64,000 bases of DNA from Fannyhessea vaginae DSM 15829 (GCF_000159235.2 NZ_ACGK02000001.1:434001-498000), one strand, 5' to 3'; positions 1 through 9,004 are shown, counted from the first letter of the stretch. Numbers and translations are program-made. The notes: a model not told the origin generated them from the sequence alone.

Positions 1-671
1 AGGAAGGCAGCGGAGCATTTGGCTATCTTCCAGCTATGGAAGGCGTTCCCGAAGAGTTTATGGACTTTTCTGTTCTTGCAGGCATTGGTAATGCAATCGG
101 TTGGATTCTTGCGCCTTTAGGTTGTGCAAATTGGCAAGCAACAGTAGCTTCGATTTCTGCATTAATTGCAAAAGAAAACCTTGTATCAACCTTTGGTGTA
201 CTTTACGGTTTGGGCGATGCAACAGAAAACTCAGTTTCTATGTGGACAGGCTTTGCTGGTATGTTTACCGATTCTAATGGTTTAATGCACGCAGGAGCAC
301 TATGCGCCTTCGTAGCGTTTAACATGCTTGACGCACCTTGCTTTGCAGCAATTGGTACCATTCGTAAACAAATGAACAATGCACGCTGGTTCTGGTTTGC
401 TATTGCATATCAATGCGGATTTGCGTGGGTAGTAGGCTTGATTATCAATCAGATGTGGGAACTTATTGTATTGGGCAATGTAAGTGTGTGGACATTTGTG
501 GCAGGGCTCTTTATTGTGCTGTTACTGTTCCAAATTTTGCGTCCGCAACCAGCGTGGGATACAAAAGATTCCAAGATTGTGTCAAACTTAGAGACGCTTG
601 AAGAGCATAAACAAGATAGCTCACAGCACCATTCTTCTGGTTGCGGCTGTGGTTGTGGTTGCTCGTCGTAG
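1..671 (+). CDS. feoB: Ferrous iron transport protein B, C-terminal part (5' truncated by window)
   Basis: The reading frame is open from the window edge, so the gene starts outside. About 220 residues are visible. They match the C-terminal membrane part of FeoB, the GTP-driven Fe2+ importer of the cytoplasmic membrane: several hydrophobic helices, a Gly/Ala-rich stretch, and the segment NMLDAPCFAAIGTIRKQ, in the FeoB C-terminal pore region. The N-terminal G domain lies upstream and cannot be checked. The protein ends in a soluble tail with two His and alternating Cys-Gly (CGCGCGC), a likely metal-binding tail like those of small FeoB-associated Cys-rich proteins. A stem-loop terminator follows at 800-838. 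The family assignment is firm; the role of the tail is inference. Confidence 0.87.
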   Translation, partial: EGSGAFGYLPAMEGVPEEFMDFSVLAGIGNAIGWILAPLGCANWQATVASISALIAKENLVSTFGVLYGLGDATENSVSMWTGFAGMFTDSNGLMHAGALCAFVAFNMLDAPCFAAIGTIRKQMNNARWFWFAIAYQCGFAWVVGLIINQMWELIVLGNVSVWTFVAGLFIVLLLFQILRPQPAWDTKDSKIVSNLETLEEHKQDSSQHHSSGCGCGCGCSS

Positions 672-799
672 GGAAGCGTAGCGTAAAAACGTGCGGAGTC
701 AGGTATCTTGTGCTGTGTAGCGCGTGTGTAACACGCGTGGTGCGCTAAGCTAGATAAGTAACTCTAGCCGTGATTCTTTGCACAAAAGTTAAACAACAT

Positions 800-838
800 A
801 TGCTCATGAATGCGTTTGTGCGTTCATGAGCATTTTTG
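800..838 (+). terminator. Rho-independent terminator of feoB
   Basis: An 11-bp inverted repeat (800-810 with 823-833, ATGCTCATGAA) closes a short loop and is followed by TTTTT. It lies 130 bases after the feoB stop codon and points the same way. Confidence 0.75.
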
Positions 839-1021
839 TAACTTGAAGCTACGGTTTTGTCTAACACGGGTTTTGTCTAACATGGAATGCGTGGTGCGTA
901 TATGTGTAACGTGTAATGAGTAACAAAAAATGCAAGCGTGCATGCAAGTGTGCCGCATTATACAGTTCATGTGTGCAACGTTTGTTTGTGTATAACTTGT
1001 GAATTTTATGAACCTTAAAAG

Positions 1022-1069
1022 TTGCTGGACAAAAGTTAGAAATAGTGTACTATAACTTACGTAAGTTAT
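1022..1069 (+). promoter_or_regulatory. Possible promoter with overlapping 18-bp palindromic operator
   Basis: TGGACA (1026-1031) and TACTAT (1048-1053) are separated by 16 bases and resemble -35 and -10 boxes. A perfect 18-bp palindrome, ATAACTTACGTAAGTTAT (1052-1069), overlaps the -10 box and the expected start site, where a repressor dimer would bind. No protein-coding frame with a start codon follows on this strand, so the promoter would serve the structured RNA at about 1070-1192. The bound regulator is unknown. Confidence 0.45.
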
Positions 1070-1192
1070 CTCGTGGTAACTTATTGAATTCGTTAACTTC
1101 TACCTGACGCATTCGGACCCTCTCCCCGATAGCGAACAGGTCTCATACGCCGCTTGCGTCCCCCTTTCCTACGCAGGCGGCGTTTTCTTTTG
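1070..1192 (+). ncRNA. Candidate structured small RNA ending in a terminator
   Basis: This non-coding stretch between feoB and rmuC can fold into two hairpins. The first pairs ACCTG (1102-1106) with CAGGT (1137-1141), with a second stem CGCATTCGG/CCGATAGCG inside it and a pyrimidine-rich apical loop. The second is a 13-bp stem (1147-1159 with 1171-1183, one wobble) followed by a T-rich run, a classic intrinsic terminator. A promoter-like sequence sits just upstream. I compared it by eye with SRP RNA, 6S RNA and common riboswitches and recognised none. It could instead be an antisense or termination element for the convergent rmuC transcript. Confidence 0.4.
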
Positions 1193-1198
1193 CCTTTA

Positions 1199-2512
1199 TT
1201 ACTGTGCGTCCTCGCTCGCGCCCGTGCTTATAAATTCCGACGCAGAAAGCTCACGCACATTTGTTTTTTCGCTATCAAGTTCTTGTACCGTAAGTTTAGT
1301 GCCGTCTAGCTGCTTCATTTTTCTTGCACTAGCAAGAACACGTGTTTCAAGTGTTCCCACCATGCTGTTGTAATTTTTAACTGCTGACGATAAATTTTTA
1401 CCTACCGCACTTACCTTGTCGCCAAGCGTTGCGAGGCGTTCGCATAGTTCTTGCGAAAGATTAAAGAGTTCGCGCGCATTATCGCTGAGCTCTTGTTGGT
1501 GCCACGCGCACGCCACCGATTTAAGAACTGCCCACAGCGTTACGGGAGACGTAAGCGCAACTTTTTTAGAAAATGCATATGTGAGCAGGTCTTCGTCCAC
1601 AGCAAGGGCGGCCTGTAAGAGAGCTTCGTTTGGAATAAAGGCAATTACAAAATCGGGATTAGTTTCAAACAACTCCCAGTATGATTTTTTACTGAGCGCA
1701 TTGATATGTCCGCGCAAATCGGCCGCATGAGCTTTGAGTAGTTCTGTTCGTCTGCGAAGCGCCTCTTCATCAGCCGAGTCGTCAATTTCGCATGCACGGC
1801 GATAATTATTGTAAGGAGCTTTAGAATCAATTGGAATGGTTTTATTCCCAGGCAGATGAATAATCATATCGGGTCTAAAGCTTTTGTCATCACTGGTAGA
1901 AAGTTTTACTTGTGTATCAAAGTCGATATGTTCGGTAAGACCTGCAGCTTCAACAATATTTTTAAGCTGGACTTCGCCCCATGCACCACGTACCGAGCTA
2001 TTACACAAAGCTGATGAAAGCGATGATGTAACACTATCAAGACGTCTTTGCTGACTGTCAAGACCTTTGAGCTGCTCATCAAGGGCACCTAAATCTCGTT
2101 TGCGAGCCTCTTCCATATACATTACTTTGTGTTGTAAATCGTCTAGCTTTGCCTTTACCGGTTCAAACGCTTTAATAACGCTTTCGTTAACTAAAAGCTT
2201 ATGCTTTTGTTCGTTTGAATCTTTGGTAAGACGGAGTTGTTCGTTTTGCTGAACCAGACTTAATTGTTCTTTTATATCGCTTAAGCGATTGTTGAGCTCA
2301 GCGTTTTGGGCTGTCAGTGCAGAATTTTGAGAATGTAGCTCCAACATTTGCGCTTGGTGGGTATTTATAGCGGTCTGGAGTTTTTCTTCAAGCAAGCTTG
2401 TCTGTGCGTTCGCTTGCGAAAGTCCGCGCCGTTTACCTATAACGTACGCACCAAACATAAGGGCTATAATCACCATAATTCCTATGATATGTATGATAAG
2501 GACCGTCGCCAT
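1199..2512 (-). CDS. rmuC: RmuC-family DNA recombination protein
   Basis: The 437-residue protein has the layout of RmuC: one N-terminal membrane helix (about residues 5-25), a long Gln/Glu/Lys-rich coiled coil (about 30-155), then the conserved nuclease-like RmuC domain (about 160-400) with segments such as SVRGAWGEVQLKNIVEAAGL, FRPDMIIHLPGNKTIPIDSK and FIPNEALLQAAL. E. coli RmuC limits recombination at inverted repeats; a PD-(D/E)XK-like nuclease has been proposed for the family. The protein should be anchored at the membrane with the domain in the cytoplasm. It is transcribed alone, convergent with the candidate small RNA at 1070-1192. The family call is firm. Confidence 0.9.
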   Translation of the reverse strand: MATVLIIHIIGIMVIIALMFGAYVIGKRRGLSQANAQTSLLEEKLQTAINTHQAQMLELHSQNSALTAQNAELNNRLSDIKEQLSLVQQNEQLRLTKDSNEQKHKLLVNESVIKAFEPVKAKLDDLQHKVMYMEEARKRDLGALDEQLKGLDSQQRRLDSVTSSLSSALCNSSVRGAWGEVQLKNIVEAAGLTEHIDFDTQVKLSTSDDKSFRPDMIIHLPGNKTIPIDSKAPYNNYRRACEIDDSADEEALRRRTELLKAHAADLRGHINALSKKSYWELFETNPDFVIAFIPNEALLQAALAVDEDLLTYAFSKKVALTSPVTLWAVLKSVACAWHQQELSDNARELFNLSQELCERLATLGDKVSAVGKNLSSAVKNYNSMVGTLETRVLASARKMKQLDGTKLTVQELDSEKTNVRELSASEFISTGASEDAQ

Positions 2513-2693
2513 AAGTATCCTTTCTGTCTATGCGCTCTACTTACCAGTAGTGCTGCACGTGTTGCGCGCCCATCAGCTTGTATGCTTGCTCGTGTGCTCT
2601 TGCGTGCCTGGCATTACTTGAGTTTTATACGTTTGACATAAGAATCCATCTGTAAGAAACACGCTTTTAGTATAGCTTCTGCGTGCCTTTCAG

Positions 2694-2699
2694 TATAAT
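2694..2699 (+). promoter_or_regulatory. Consensus -10 box before the M1 aminopeptidase gene
   Basis: A consensus TATAAT lies 34 bases upstream of the chosen ATG (2733). A start site near 2706 would leave a short leader carrying the GAAAGGA ribosome site. No good -35 box is visible 16-18 bases upstream, so the call is tentative. Confidence 0.4.
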
Positions 2700-2732
2700 A
2701 TGAAATATCCATCGTTTGAAAGGAATGTGTGT

Positions 2733-5270
2733 ATGTCTCAACAAGTCAGATTGCTTGATAGTTTTATCCCTTCGCATTATGCCATAAAGCTTGATGTAAG
2801 CCGAGAAGAAAAACGCTTTACAGGTTGTGTAGTAATCGACGGTGAGGCAAAAACACCAACATTTAAGCTTAATCAAAAATATTTATCCATTTCGCGCGTG
2901 TGCATAGACGAGTGCGAATGTGCATTTGAAGTATCCGATGAATCTGAAACCGTAACAATTTTTGGCCCTAAAACAGGCTCCGTACGTGTTGAGATTGAGT
3001 ATTCAGCACCACTTACTGATACTATGATGGGAATTTATCCGTCATATTACCTGCATAACGGTGAAAAAAAGCAGCTTATTGGCACGCAATTTGAAACTAC
3101 GTTTGCACGCGAAGCGTTTGTGTGTGTAGACGAGCCTTGTGCTAAGGCAACGTTTGATTTAGCACTCAAATTTGACGAAAAACCAGGCGAAATTGCGCTT
3201 TCTAATCAAAATGAGATCGCCTGCAAAGATGGATACCATATTTTTGATACCACGGTTAAAATGTCCACCTATCTGCTTGCATTTGTATGTGGCGATTTAC
3301 AGCGCAAAACTGCTTATACCTCATCTGGTGTAGAAGTAGGCGTCTTTGCCACGCGCGCCCATCAGCCACATGTGCTCGATCTTGCGCTTGACATTGCTAC
3401 TCGTTGTATTGACTTTTACGAAGATTATTATCAAACTCCCTATCCTCTTCAACACAGCTATCATGTTGCGCTCCCCGATTTTTCAGCTGGTGCAATGGAA
3501 AACTGGGGTCTTGTTACGTATCGCGAAGCATGCTTGCTTTACGATAAAAACAATAGTTCGCATACCTATAAGCAACGTGTTGCATCAGTTATTGCCCACG
3601 AACTTGCTCATCAGTGGTTTGGCGATTTAGTTACCATGAAATGGTGGGATAATCTTTGGCTTAACGAGTCGTTTGCAACCATGATGGAATACGTAGCAAC
3701 TGACGCGCTTGAACCTTCATGGCGTATGTGGGATACCTTCCAAACATCCGAAGCGTCTATTGCACTTTCGCGTGATGCAACCGATGGAGTACAAAGCGTT
3801 CATGTTATGGTAGAGGATCCGCGCGAAATTGACGCTATTTTTGATAGTGCAATTGTGTATGCCAAAGGTGCTCGTTTGTTGGTTATGGTACGCGCGCTTG
3901 TGGGCGACGATGCCCTGCGTAAAGGTCTTAAAGCATATTTTGACGCACATCAGTACGGCAATGCTCAAGGCGAGGATCTATGGGATGCACTTGAGGCTGC
4001 AAGTGGCTTTGCGGTAGGTCAGATTATGAACTCTTGGCTTGAGCAGCCTGGATATCCTGTTATTAACGCGTATGTTAAAGACGGTCATTTGTTCTTGCAT
4101 CAACAGCAGTTCTTTATTGGTGAGCATAGTGATCAGGCTCGTTTATGGCAGATTCCGCTTGGTTCAAATTATGAACAAGTGCCCTCGCTTATGACCGAAG
4201 AAACTTGTGATTTAGGAGATTACGCGCAGCTGCGCGCATGTGCTGGCACTCCGTTTATTCTTAACAAGCACAACACAACACATGCAATTATTAGCTATGA
4301 CACCACACTTTTGTCTGATATTCTTGCGCATATTAAAGAGCTTGGTGCTGACGAGCAATTTAAGCTTATTCAAGATATGGCGCTGCTTGCAAAAGCCGAG
4401 CTTATCACGTATGCCGATCTTATTCCTTTGTTGGTAAAAGTAAGCACGTCCACATCGCATATTGTTGCGCACAAGCTTGTAGAAGTTTGCAATACGCTTG
4501 AGCAGTTTATTACGCCAGATAGTGACGAAGAGGCGCTTTTCAAGCGCTATCGCAATTTGTTGTCACAAGATCGTATGCAATCTTTGGGCGTATGTCCTCG
4601 TCAGGGTGAATCTCACGATGACATGCTTTCAAGGCCGCTCTACGCATCATTAGCGTTGCGTGCCGACAACCAACAGATTATCGAAGAACTTCATAAGCTC
4701 TACGAAGCTCATCACGAGAATCTCTTTAATATTCAGGCGGACATTCGTCTTTTGGTTCTTAAAAATGAGATTCAACATTTTGAAACGCCAAGCCTTGCGC
4801 CTGCGTTGTTAGAACTTTATCAAACAACAACAGACGCGCTCTTTAAGAACGATTTACGTGCGGCAATCTGTGCTTCAACAGATGAAAAGGTAATTGCTGA
4901 TGTTTTGCGTAAATTTAAGGATACCGACGTTATTAAGCCTCAGGACGTGCGTATGTGGTATTACGCGCTTCTGTCCAATTCACATGCCGAAGAACCAACG
5001 TGGCAATGGTTGCAAAACGAGTGGTCTTGGCTTGAAAGCACTATTGGCGGTGATATGGAATTTACCAATTTCATTAAAATCTCGGCAGACGTATTTCACA
5101 CGTCCGCTCGTCTGGAAGAATTTAAGGCGTTCTTTGAACCCAAACAAGATGTTGCTGGTTTAGGCCGCGAGATTGCAATGGGTATCACCCTTATTACAGG
5201 TAAAGTTAAGCTGATAGAAGCTTCTAAGCCTTGTGTTCTTCAAGCGCTTAAGGCATCGGTTACTGGATAG
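2733..5270 (+). CDS. pepN: M1-family zinc aminopeptidase (aminopeptidase N type)
   Basis: A gluzincin aminopeptidase that removes N-terminal residues from peptides, probably in the cytoplasm since no signal peptide is seen. The M1 hallmarks are present: the exopeptidase motif GAMENWG, the zinc site HELAHQWFGDLVTMKWWDNL with the third ligand in LNESFA, and the following aromatic/Tyr region. The N-terminal beta domain precedes these, and a long helical ERAP1-like C-terminal region fills about the last 330 residues. The frame is open from 2700, but the ATG at 2733 (MSQQVRLLDSF) is preceded by GAAAGGA at an 8-base spacing, giving 845 residues, usual for the family. The permease gene starts 14 bases after the stop codon, which suggests co-transcription and a link between peptide breakdown and amino acid transport. 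Confidence 0.92.
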   Translation: MSQQVRLLDSFIPSHYAIKLDVSREEKRFTGCVVIDGEAKTPTFKLNQKYLSISRVCIDECECAFEVSDESETVTIFGPKTGSVRVEIEYSAPLTDTMMGIYPSYYLHNGEKKQLIGTQFETTFAREAFVCVDEPCAKATFDLALKFDEKPGEIALSNQNEIACKDGYHIFDTTVKMSTYLLAFVCGDLQRKTAYTSSGVEVGVFATRAHQPHVLDLALDIATRCIDFYEDYYQTPYPLQHSYHVALPDFSAGAMENWGLVTYREACLLYDKNNSSHTYKQRVASVIAHELAHQWFGDLVTMKWWDNLWLNESFATMMEYVATDALEPSWRMWDTFQTSEASIALSRDATDGVQSVHVMVEDPREIDAIFDSAIVYAKGARLLVMVRALVGDDALRKGLKAYFDAHQYGNAQGEDLWDALEAASGFAVGQIMNSWLEQPGYPVINAYVKDGHLFLHQQQFFIGEHSDQARLWQIPLGSNYEQVPSLMTEETCDLGDYAQLRACAGTPFILNKHNTTHAIISYDTTLLSDILAHIKELGADEQFKLIQDMALLAKAELITYADLIPLLVKVSTSTSHIVAHKLVEVCNTLEQFITPDSDEEALFKRYRNLLSQDRMQSLGVCPRQGESHDDMLSRPLYASLALRADNQQIIEELHKLYEAHHENLFNIQADIRLLVLKNEIQHFETPSLAPALLELYQTTTDALFKNDLRAAICASTDEKVIADVLRKFKDTDVIKPQDVRMWYYALLSNSHAEEPTWQWLQNEWSWLESTIGGDMEFTNFIKISADVFHTSARLEEFKAFFEPKQDVAGLGREIAMGITLITGKVKLIEASKPCVLQALKASVTG

Positions 5271-5284
5271 TAAAGTGAGAGTTT

Positions 5285-6604
5285 ATGGACATACTGTTTA
5301 ACCCCGTTATTGTTTCGGTTGTAGTACTGTGCGCGCTTAGTTTGCTTAAGCTTAATGTTTTGTTGTCTATGATAGCGGCAACAATTGTTGCCGGAGTTGC
5401 TGGGGGCATAAGCCTTTATGGCGACGGCACAAGTGTTATGAGCTTGTTATGCGATGGTTTTTCGGTTAATGCCCAAACGGCGCTTGCCTATATTTTGCTT
5501 GGTACCTTTGCCGAGGCAATTTGCACAACGGGGCTTGCCGAAATTATTACCGCCAAGCTTGCGCGCGTTATCGGTACAAAAAAATACGTCTTGCTTGCCA
5601 TGCTGACGTTTATTGCCGTGTTGTCGCAAAATTTAGTACCTGTCCATATTGCATATATTCCTATTCTTATTCCGCCTATTCTTGCGCTTATGAATAAGCT
5701 CAAAATTGATCGTCGAGCCGTTGCATGTGCAACGGCATTCGGCTTAGAGGCGCCCTATATTGCAATTCCATTTGGTTTTGGACTTATTTTTCAAACGGTA
5801 ATTGCTACCAATCTTTCGGAAAATGGTATGAGTGTTACGGTGATGGATGTTACGCGTGTAAATTGGTATTTAGGCTGTGCAATGTTTATAGGTCTGCTGA
5901 TAGCGGTGCTGATAGTGTATAGAAAGCCACGCGTGTACCAAACAACCTCTATCGATACACAAGCTGCCATGGCACAGGTGTCAAATCTAACGTATAAACA
6001 CTATGTTACGCTTGCTGCAATTGTTGTTGTGATGATTGTGCAGCTTATATCGCACGATTTATCGCTGTCTTCACTTGCAGGATTAGCCGTTATGATTGCT
6101 TTTAAGGCAATTGCTTGGAATAGCATTGACGAGCAGCTTGCAGGCGGTGTTAAGCTTATGGGGCTTATTGCTTTTATTATGCTGGTTGCTGGAGGTTATG
6201 CCAATGTTATCAAGGCAACAGGCGGTATTGATGCGCTGGTGTACTTTGGAACAAGTTTTATGCACGGCAGCAAAATTATCGCAGCGTTGGTGATTACGAT
6301 TATTGGTCTTTTAGTAACTATGGGAATTGGTACGTCGTTTGGTACGGTGCCTGTTTTGGCTGTTTTATTTGTGCCGCTTTGCCAAAGTATGGGCTTTTCG
6401 GTTCCTGCAACTATTGTTTTGATAAGTGCTGCAGCTGCTTTGGGCGACGCAGGATCTCCCGCATCCGATACAACTTTAGGCCCTACCTCGGGTCTTAATG
6501 CCGACGGTCAACATAGCCACATTTGGGATACCTGTGTTCCTACCTTTATTGTGTTTAACTCGGCTTTGATGATTGCTGCGGTTATTGCGGCACAGTTTAT
6601 ATAG
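5285..6604 (+). CDS. NhaC/YuiF-type Na+/H+ antiporter-family permease
   Basis: A 439-residue polytopic membrane protein with about 11-12 hydrophobic helices. The short N-terminal unit, the motif QNLVPVHIAYIPILIPPIL, and the C-terminal signature DAGSPASDTTLGPTSGLNADGQ place it in the ion-transporter superfamily group often annotated as 'Na+/H+ antiporter family' (B. subtilis YuiF, H. influenzae HI1107). Several members of this group are thought to move amino acids such as histidine or other organic substrates, so ion antiport is not assured. The gene begins 14 bases after the M1 aminopeptidase gene, which favours an amino acid or peptide-related substrate. The family assignment is solid; the substrate is unknown. 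Confidence 0.8.
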   Translation: MDILFNPVIVSVVVLCALSLLKLNVLLSMIAATIVAGVAGGISLYGDGTSVMSLLCDGFSVNAQTALAYILLGTFAEAICTTGLAEIITAKLARVIGTKKYVLLAMLTFIAVLSQNLVPVHIAYIPILIPPILALMNKLKIDRRAVACATAFGLEAPYIAIPFGFGLIFQTVIATNLSENGMSVTVMDVTRVNWYLGCAMFIGLLIAVLIVYRKPRVYQTTSIDTQAAMAQVSNLTYKHYVTLAAIVVVMIVQLISHDLSLSSLAGLAVMIAFKAIAWNSIDEQLAGGVKLMGLIAFIMLVAGGYANVIKATGGIDALVYFGTSFMHGSKIIAALVITIIGLLVTMGIGTSFGTVPVLAVLFVPLCQSMGFSVPATIVLISAAAALGDAGSPASDTTLGPTSGLNADGQHSHIWDTCVPTFIVFNSALMIAAVIAAQFI

Positions 6605-6674
6605 ATCGCGTACGTCTTTCATAACCGTCCATATACGTTATACCTTGCATAACGCCAAAGCTTACCGCACGGAT

Positions 6675-6750
6675 ATAACGCACGAGCATAACACACGAAC
6701 ATAACGTACGAGCATAACGTACGAGCATAACGCACGAGCATAACGCACAA
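6675..6750. repeat. Tandem array of about six 13-bp repeats
   Basis: The unit ATAACGYACGAGC is repeated head to tail at 6675, 6688, 6701, 6714 and 6727, with a partial copy at 6740. Copies differ at one or two positions (ATAACACACGAAC for the second). The array is intergenic, between the permease stop and the galM terminator. There is no spacer between units, so it is a minisatellite and not CRISPR. Confidence 0.85.
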
Positions 6751-6760
6751 ATATCGCTCA

Positions 6761-6790
6761 AAAAGACGCGCCTCATCCCTAAGGCGCGTT
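6761..6790 (-). terminator. Terminator of galM
   Basis: The inverted repeat 6766-6773 / 6782-6789 (ACGCGCCT) lies 23 bases beyond the galM stop codon. Read on the minus strand it is followed by CTTTTT. It may also stop transcripts from the permease gene, which converge on it. Confidence 0.75.
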
Positions 6791-6812
6791 ATATATACGA
6801 AGAACTCTCTAT

Positions 6813-7922
6813 TTACATATCGTAAATGTCATCTTCAGTTTCGATAATGTCTGTTGAGAACGTGTAAATCGTGGTTGAGCAATAAGGCTTTGTTGGCGTA
6901 CAAACGGGTTGTGGCCATTCGCTATGGCGCGAACAATTAGGATAAAACTCTGGTTCAAACGCAAATCCTGCATGCGCTTGATAGGTGGCTCCATCTTTTA
7001 CATCGCTTTCGTTAAGCTGATTTCCCGTGTAAAAATGTGCTCCAGGTGTACTTACCGAAATATGCAAATGTCTACCACTTTGAGGATCGCTGGCATACAA
7101 GGCGCTGCGTACCGTTGTATTATCGTGGTAATTGTCAACGCAATAACAGTGATCATATCCACGGCCTCTACGTAGTTGCTCGTTAGAGAGCGGCATATCA
7201 GCGCCTATTGTCCGCTCTTCTCTAAAGTCAAAAGGTGTATCCTGAACAGGCAAAATAGTGCCTTCCGAAATTCCATCCTCGCGAATAGGAAGATAATTTT
7301 GGGCGTGAATACATACGCGCTGATCTAATATTGATCCACTTGCATGACCTGCCAAATTAAAATACGCATGATTTGTCATATTTACAAAGGTAGGCACATT
7401 GGTTGTACAGGTGTACGATACACGAAGTTGCTGATGAGTGTCGTTAAGTGAGGAAAGTTCAAAGCGCGCGGTAAACGTACGATCACCTGGGAGTCCAAGT
7501 TCCATGTCCTCTAATGAGCAGGTAAGGATTACGGTGTTATGTTCTTTATCAACTTTTGCGCCCCAAAGCTTTTTGTGCAAGCCGTTTTCTAAATCTGTAT
7601 GGAGATTATTCTGTTTGTGTGGTCCATCATTTTGAGGCAAGTGATACACACGATCGTTAAACATTATCTGTGCAAATTCGCTTCTATTGGCAACAGGACC
7701 TATAGTTGCTCCATAGCAGGCAGCATTTTGTCCAAGATAACCTTTTATATTTTGGTAGCCCAACAAAATATCGTCGGGGTGTTTGTTTTTATCGGGCGTT
7801 ACCACCTTAAGAAGCGTTGCGCCATAATTGGTAAGTGTTACGCTTACATCTTTGCAGGTAAGCGTATAAGTACGGGCAAGAAGTCCATTTGGTAATGTTC
7901 CTAAGGTTCCTGTTCTTATCAT
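6813..7922 (-). CDS. galM: Aldose 1-epimerase (galactose mutarotase)
   Basis: Interconverts the alpha and beta anomers of galactose and glucose in the cytoplasm, feeding sugar kinases. The 369-residue protein carries the mutarotase signatures: NYGATLLKVVTPDK near the N-terminus, the region GPVANRSEF, LHTDLENGLHKKLW with its conserved Gly-His/Lys-Trp pattern, FVNMTNHAYFNLAG with the catalytic His, and GAHFYTGNQL, followed by a segment containing FEPEFYPN in which the Glu is the expected catalytic base. The start at MIRTGTLG follows a GGGGG-rich ribosome site. It stands alone, with its own terminator, and no other Leloir-pathway gene is nearby. Confidence 0.9.
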   Translation of the reverse strand: MIRTGTLGTLPNGLLARTYTLTCKDVSVTLTNYGATLLKVVTPDKNKHPDDILLGYQNIKGYLGQNAACYGATIGPVANRSEFAQIMFNDRVYHLPQNDGPHKQNNLHTDLENGLHKKLWGAKVDKEHNTVILTCSLEDMELGLPGDRTFTARFELSSLNDTHQQLRVSYTCTTNVPTFVNMTNHAYFNLAGHASGSILDQRVCIHAQNYLPIREDGISEGTILPVQDTPFDFREERTIGADMPLSNEQLRRGRGYDHCYCVDNYHDNTTVRSALYASDPQSGRHLHISVSTPGAHFYTGNQLNESDVKDGATYQAHAGFAFEPEFYPNCSRHSEWPQPVCTPTKPYCSTTIYTFSTDIIETEDDIYDM

Positions 7923-8365
7923 AGATAACCCCCGTGATTGCCTAGACAGTTGGTACTACTGTAAACGTTTATTACCCAATTTTTATAGTGAAATTGTAAT
8001 TATCTGTAATCGGTAGATTTTTGTCGCTTATCAAAATTATTTAAGCAAGTTACAATCCTTTGGAATATAACAGTTTGCGCATACTGATTGTACTACGTAG
8101 GGCGTGTTTACGGGATAAAAGAATGCAGATCGTCAAGACATGTAAGAGCAGGTTTACATTTTAGTACCTGTGATGTTAAGCATATCTGCAAGCCGTTGAG
8201 AAAAAAATTACTACCAATACCAGAAAAAATCATGTAGCATAGACCAAAAATAATGTTATTCCGCAAGCGGATAGGGTACATTGGTACCAAGAGCATGTAC
8301 ATATTCATATATGTGGGTATAACACGTTTGAGTGTCATGTCAGACGTTGGTATAAGGAGGTTATT
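7923..8365. other. Intergenic region between galM and flavodoxin, with an imperfect hairpin
   Basis: This 443-base gap holds the divergent control regions of galM and the flavodoxin gene. At 8124-8190 three nested short stems can form: TGCAGAT/ATCTGCA outside, ACAT/ATGT, and CAGGT/ACCTG inside. It does not match the FMN, purine or cobalamin riboswitch cores and has no T-run, so its role is uncertain. No open frame with a ribosome site is seen. Confidence 0.35.
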
Positions 8366-8770
8366 ATGAGTAAGGTTGCTGTTGTATATTGGAGCCAAAC
8401 GGGCAACACCGAAGCCATGGCAAATGCTTTAGCAGATGCTGCAGGTACTGAAGCTATTGAGTGGACTTCATTTACAGCTGATGAGGCTGCCGATTATGAT
8501 GCATTTGCATTTGGTTGCCCTGCTATGGGTGCAGAAGAGCTTGATCCTGACTTTGAGGAAATGTTTAACGAAGTTGTTGCCGATGCAGGTGACAAGCCTT
8601 TTGTGCTTTTTGGAAGCTATGACTGGGGTACAGGAGAGTGGATGGACACCTGGAAGGCTTCTGCTGAAGATCAAGGTGCAAATGTTATTGACACCATTAT
8701 TGCTAACCTTGAGCCTGATGACGATGCATTAGACGCATTGGCCGAGGCAGGCAAAAAACTTGCTGCTTAA
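8366..8770 (+). CDS. Short-chain flavodoxin
   Basis: A 134-residue FMN-binding electron carrier. The phosphate-binding loop of flavodoxins is clear at the N-terminus (YWSQTGNTEAMANAL, residues about 9-23), followed by acidic segments and the FMN-ring loops around FGCPAMGAEEL and LFGSYDWGTGEWMDTW. The length and strong negative charge match clostridial-type short flavodoxins, which replace ferredoxin under iron limitation. That role is general knowledge and not shown here. The ATG is preceded by a strong ribosome site (AAGGAGG). The gene is monocistronic, with strong hairpins after it. Confidence 0.92.
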   Translation: MSKVAVVYWSQTGNTEAMANALADAAGTEAIEWTSFTADEAADYDAFAFGCPAMGAEELDPDFEEMFNEVVADAGDKPFVLFGSYDWGTGEWMDTWKASAEDQGANVIDTIIANLEPDDDALDALAEAGKKLAA

Positions 8771-8788
8771 TAAATAGTACTGCGCTGT

Positions 8789-8871
8789 GTGAACATGTGC
8801 TTTCTTGCTGCTACAAAGCACATGTTCACTGCATACGTGCAAGTTGCAGGCTTATAACCTGCAACTTTTTT
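8789..8871 (+). terminator. Tandem hairpins and terminator of the flavodoxin gene
   Basis: A perfect 15-bp stem (8789-8803 with 8815-8829) is followed by a second 10-bp stem (8841-8850 with 8858-8867) that runs into TTTTT. The second is the intrinsic terminator; the first probably protects the 3' end of an abundant mRNA. Confidence 0.8.
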
Positions 8872-9004
8872 ATTACGCCTTGTTGTTTTATACACGGGTG
8901 TAATTTTTTTGTGCCGCGTATCTTGATGGCGTTTGCACTACGTATCCCTTGTGTTTCTATAAAAAATTGCCGTTAGGTTACGATTTCTCGTTGTATTTGT
9001 TTGT

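Noticed and set aside
6675..6750. Repeat array considered as CRISPR
   Set aside because: The 13-bp units are contiguous, with no spacers and no cas genes nearby.
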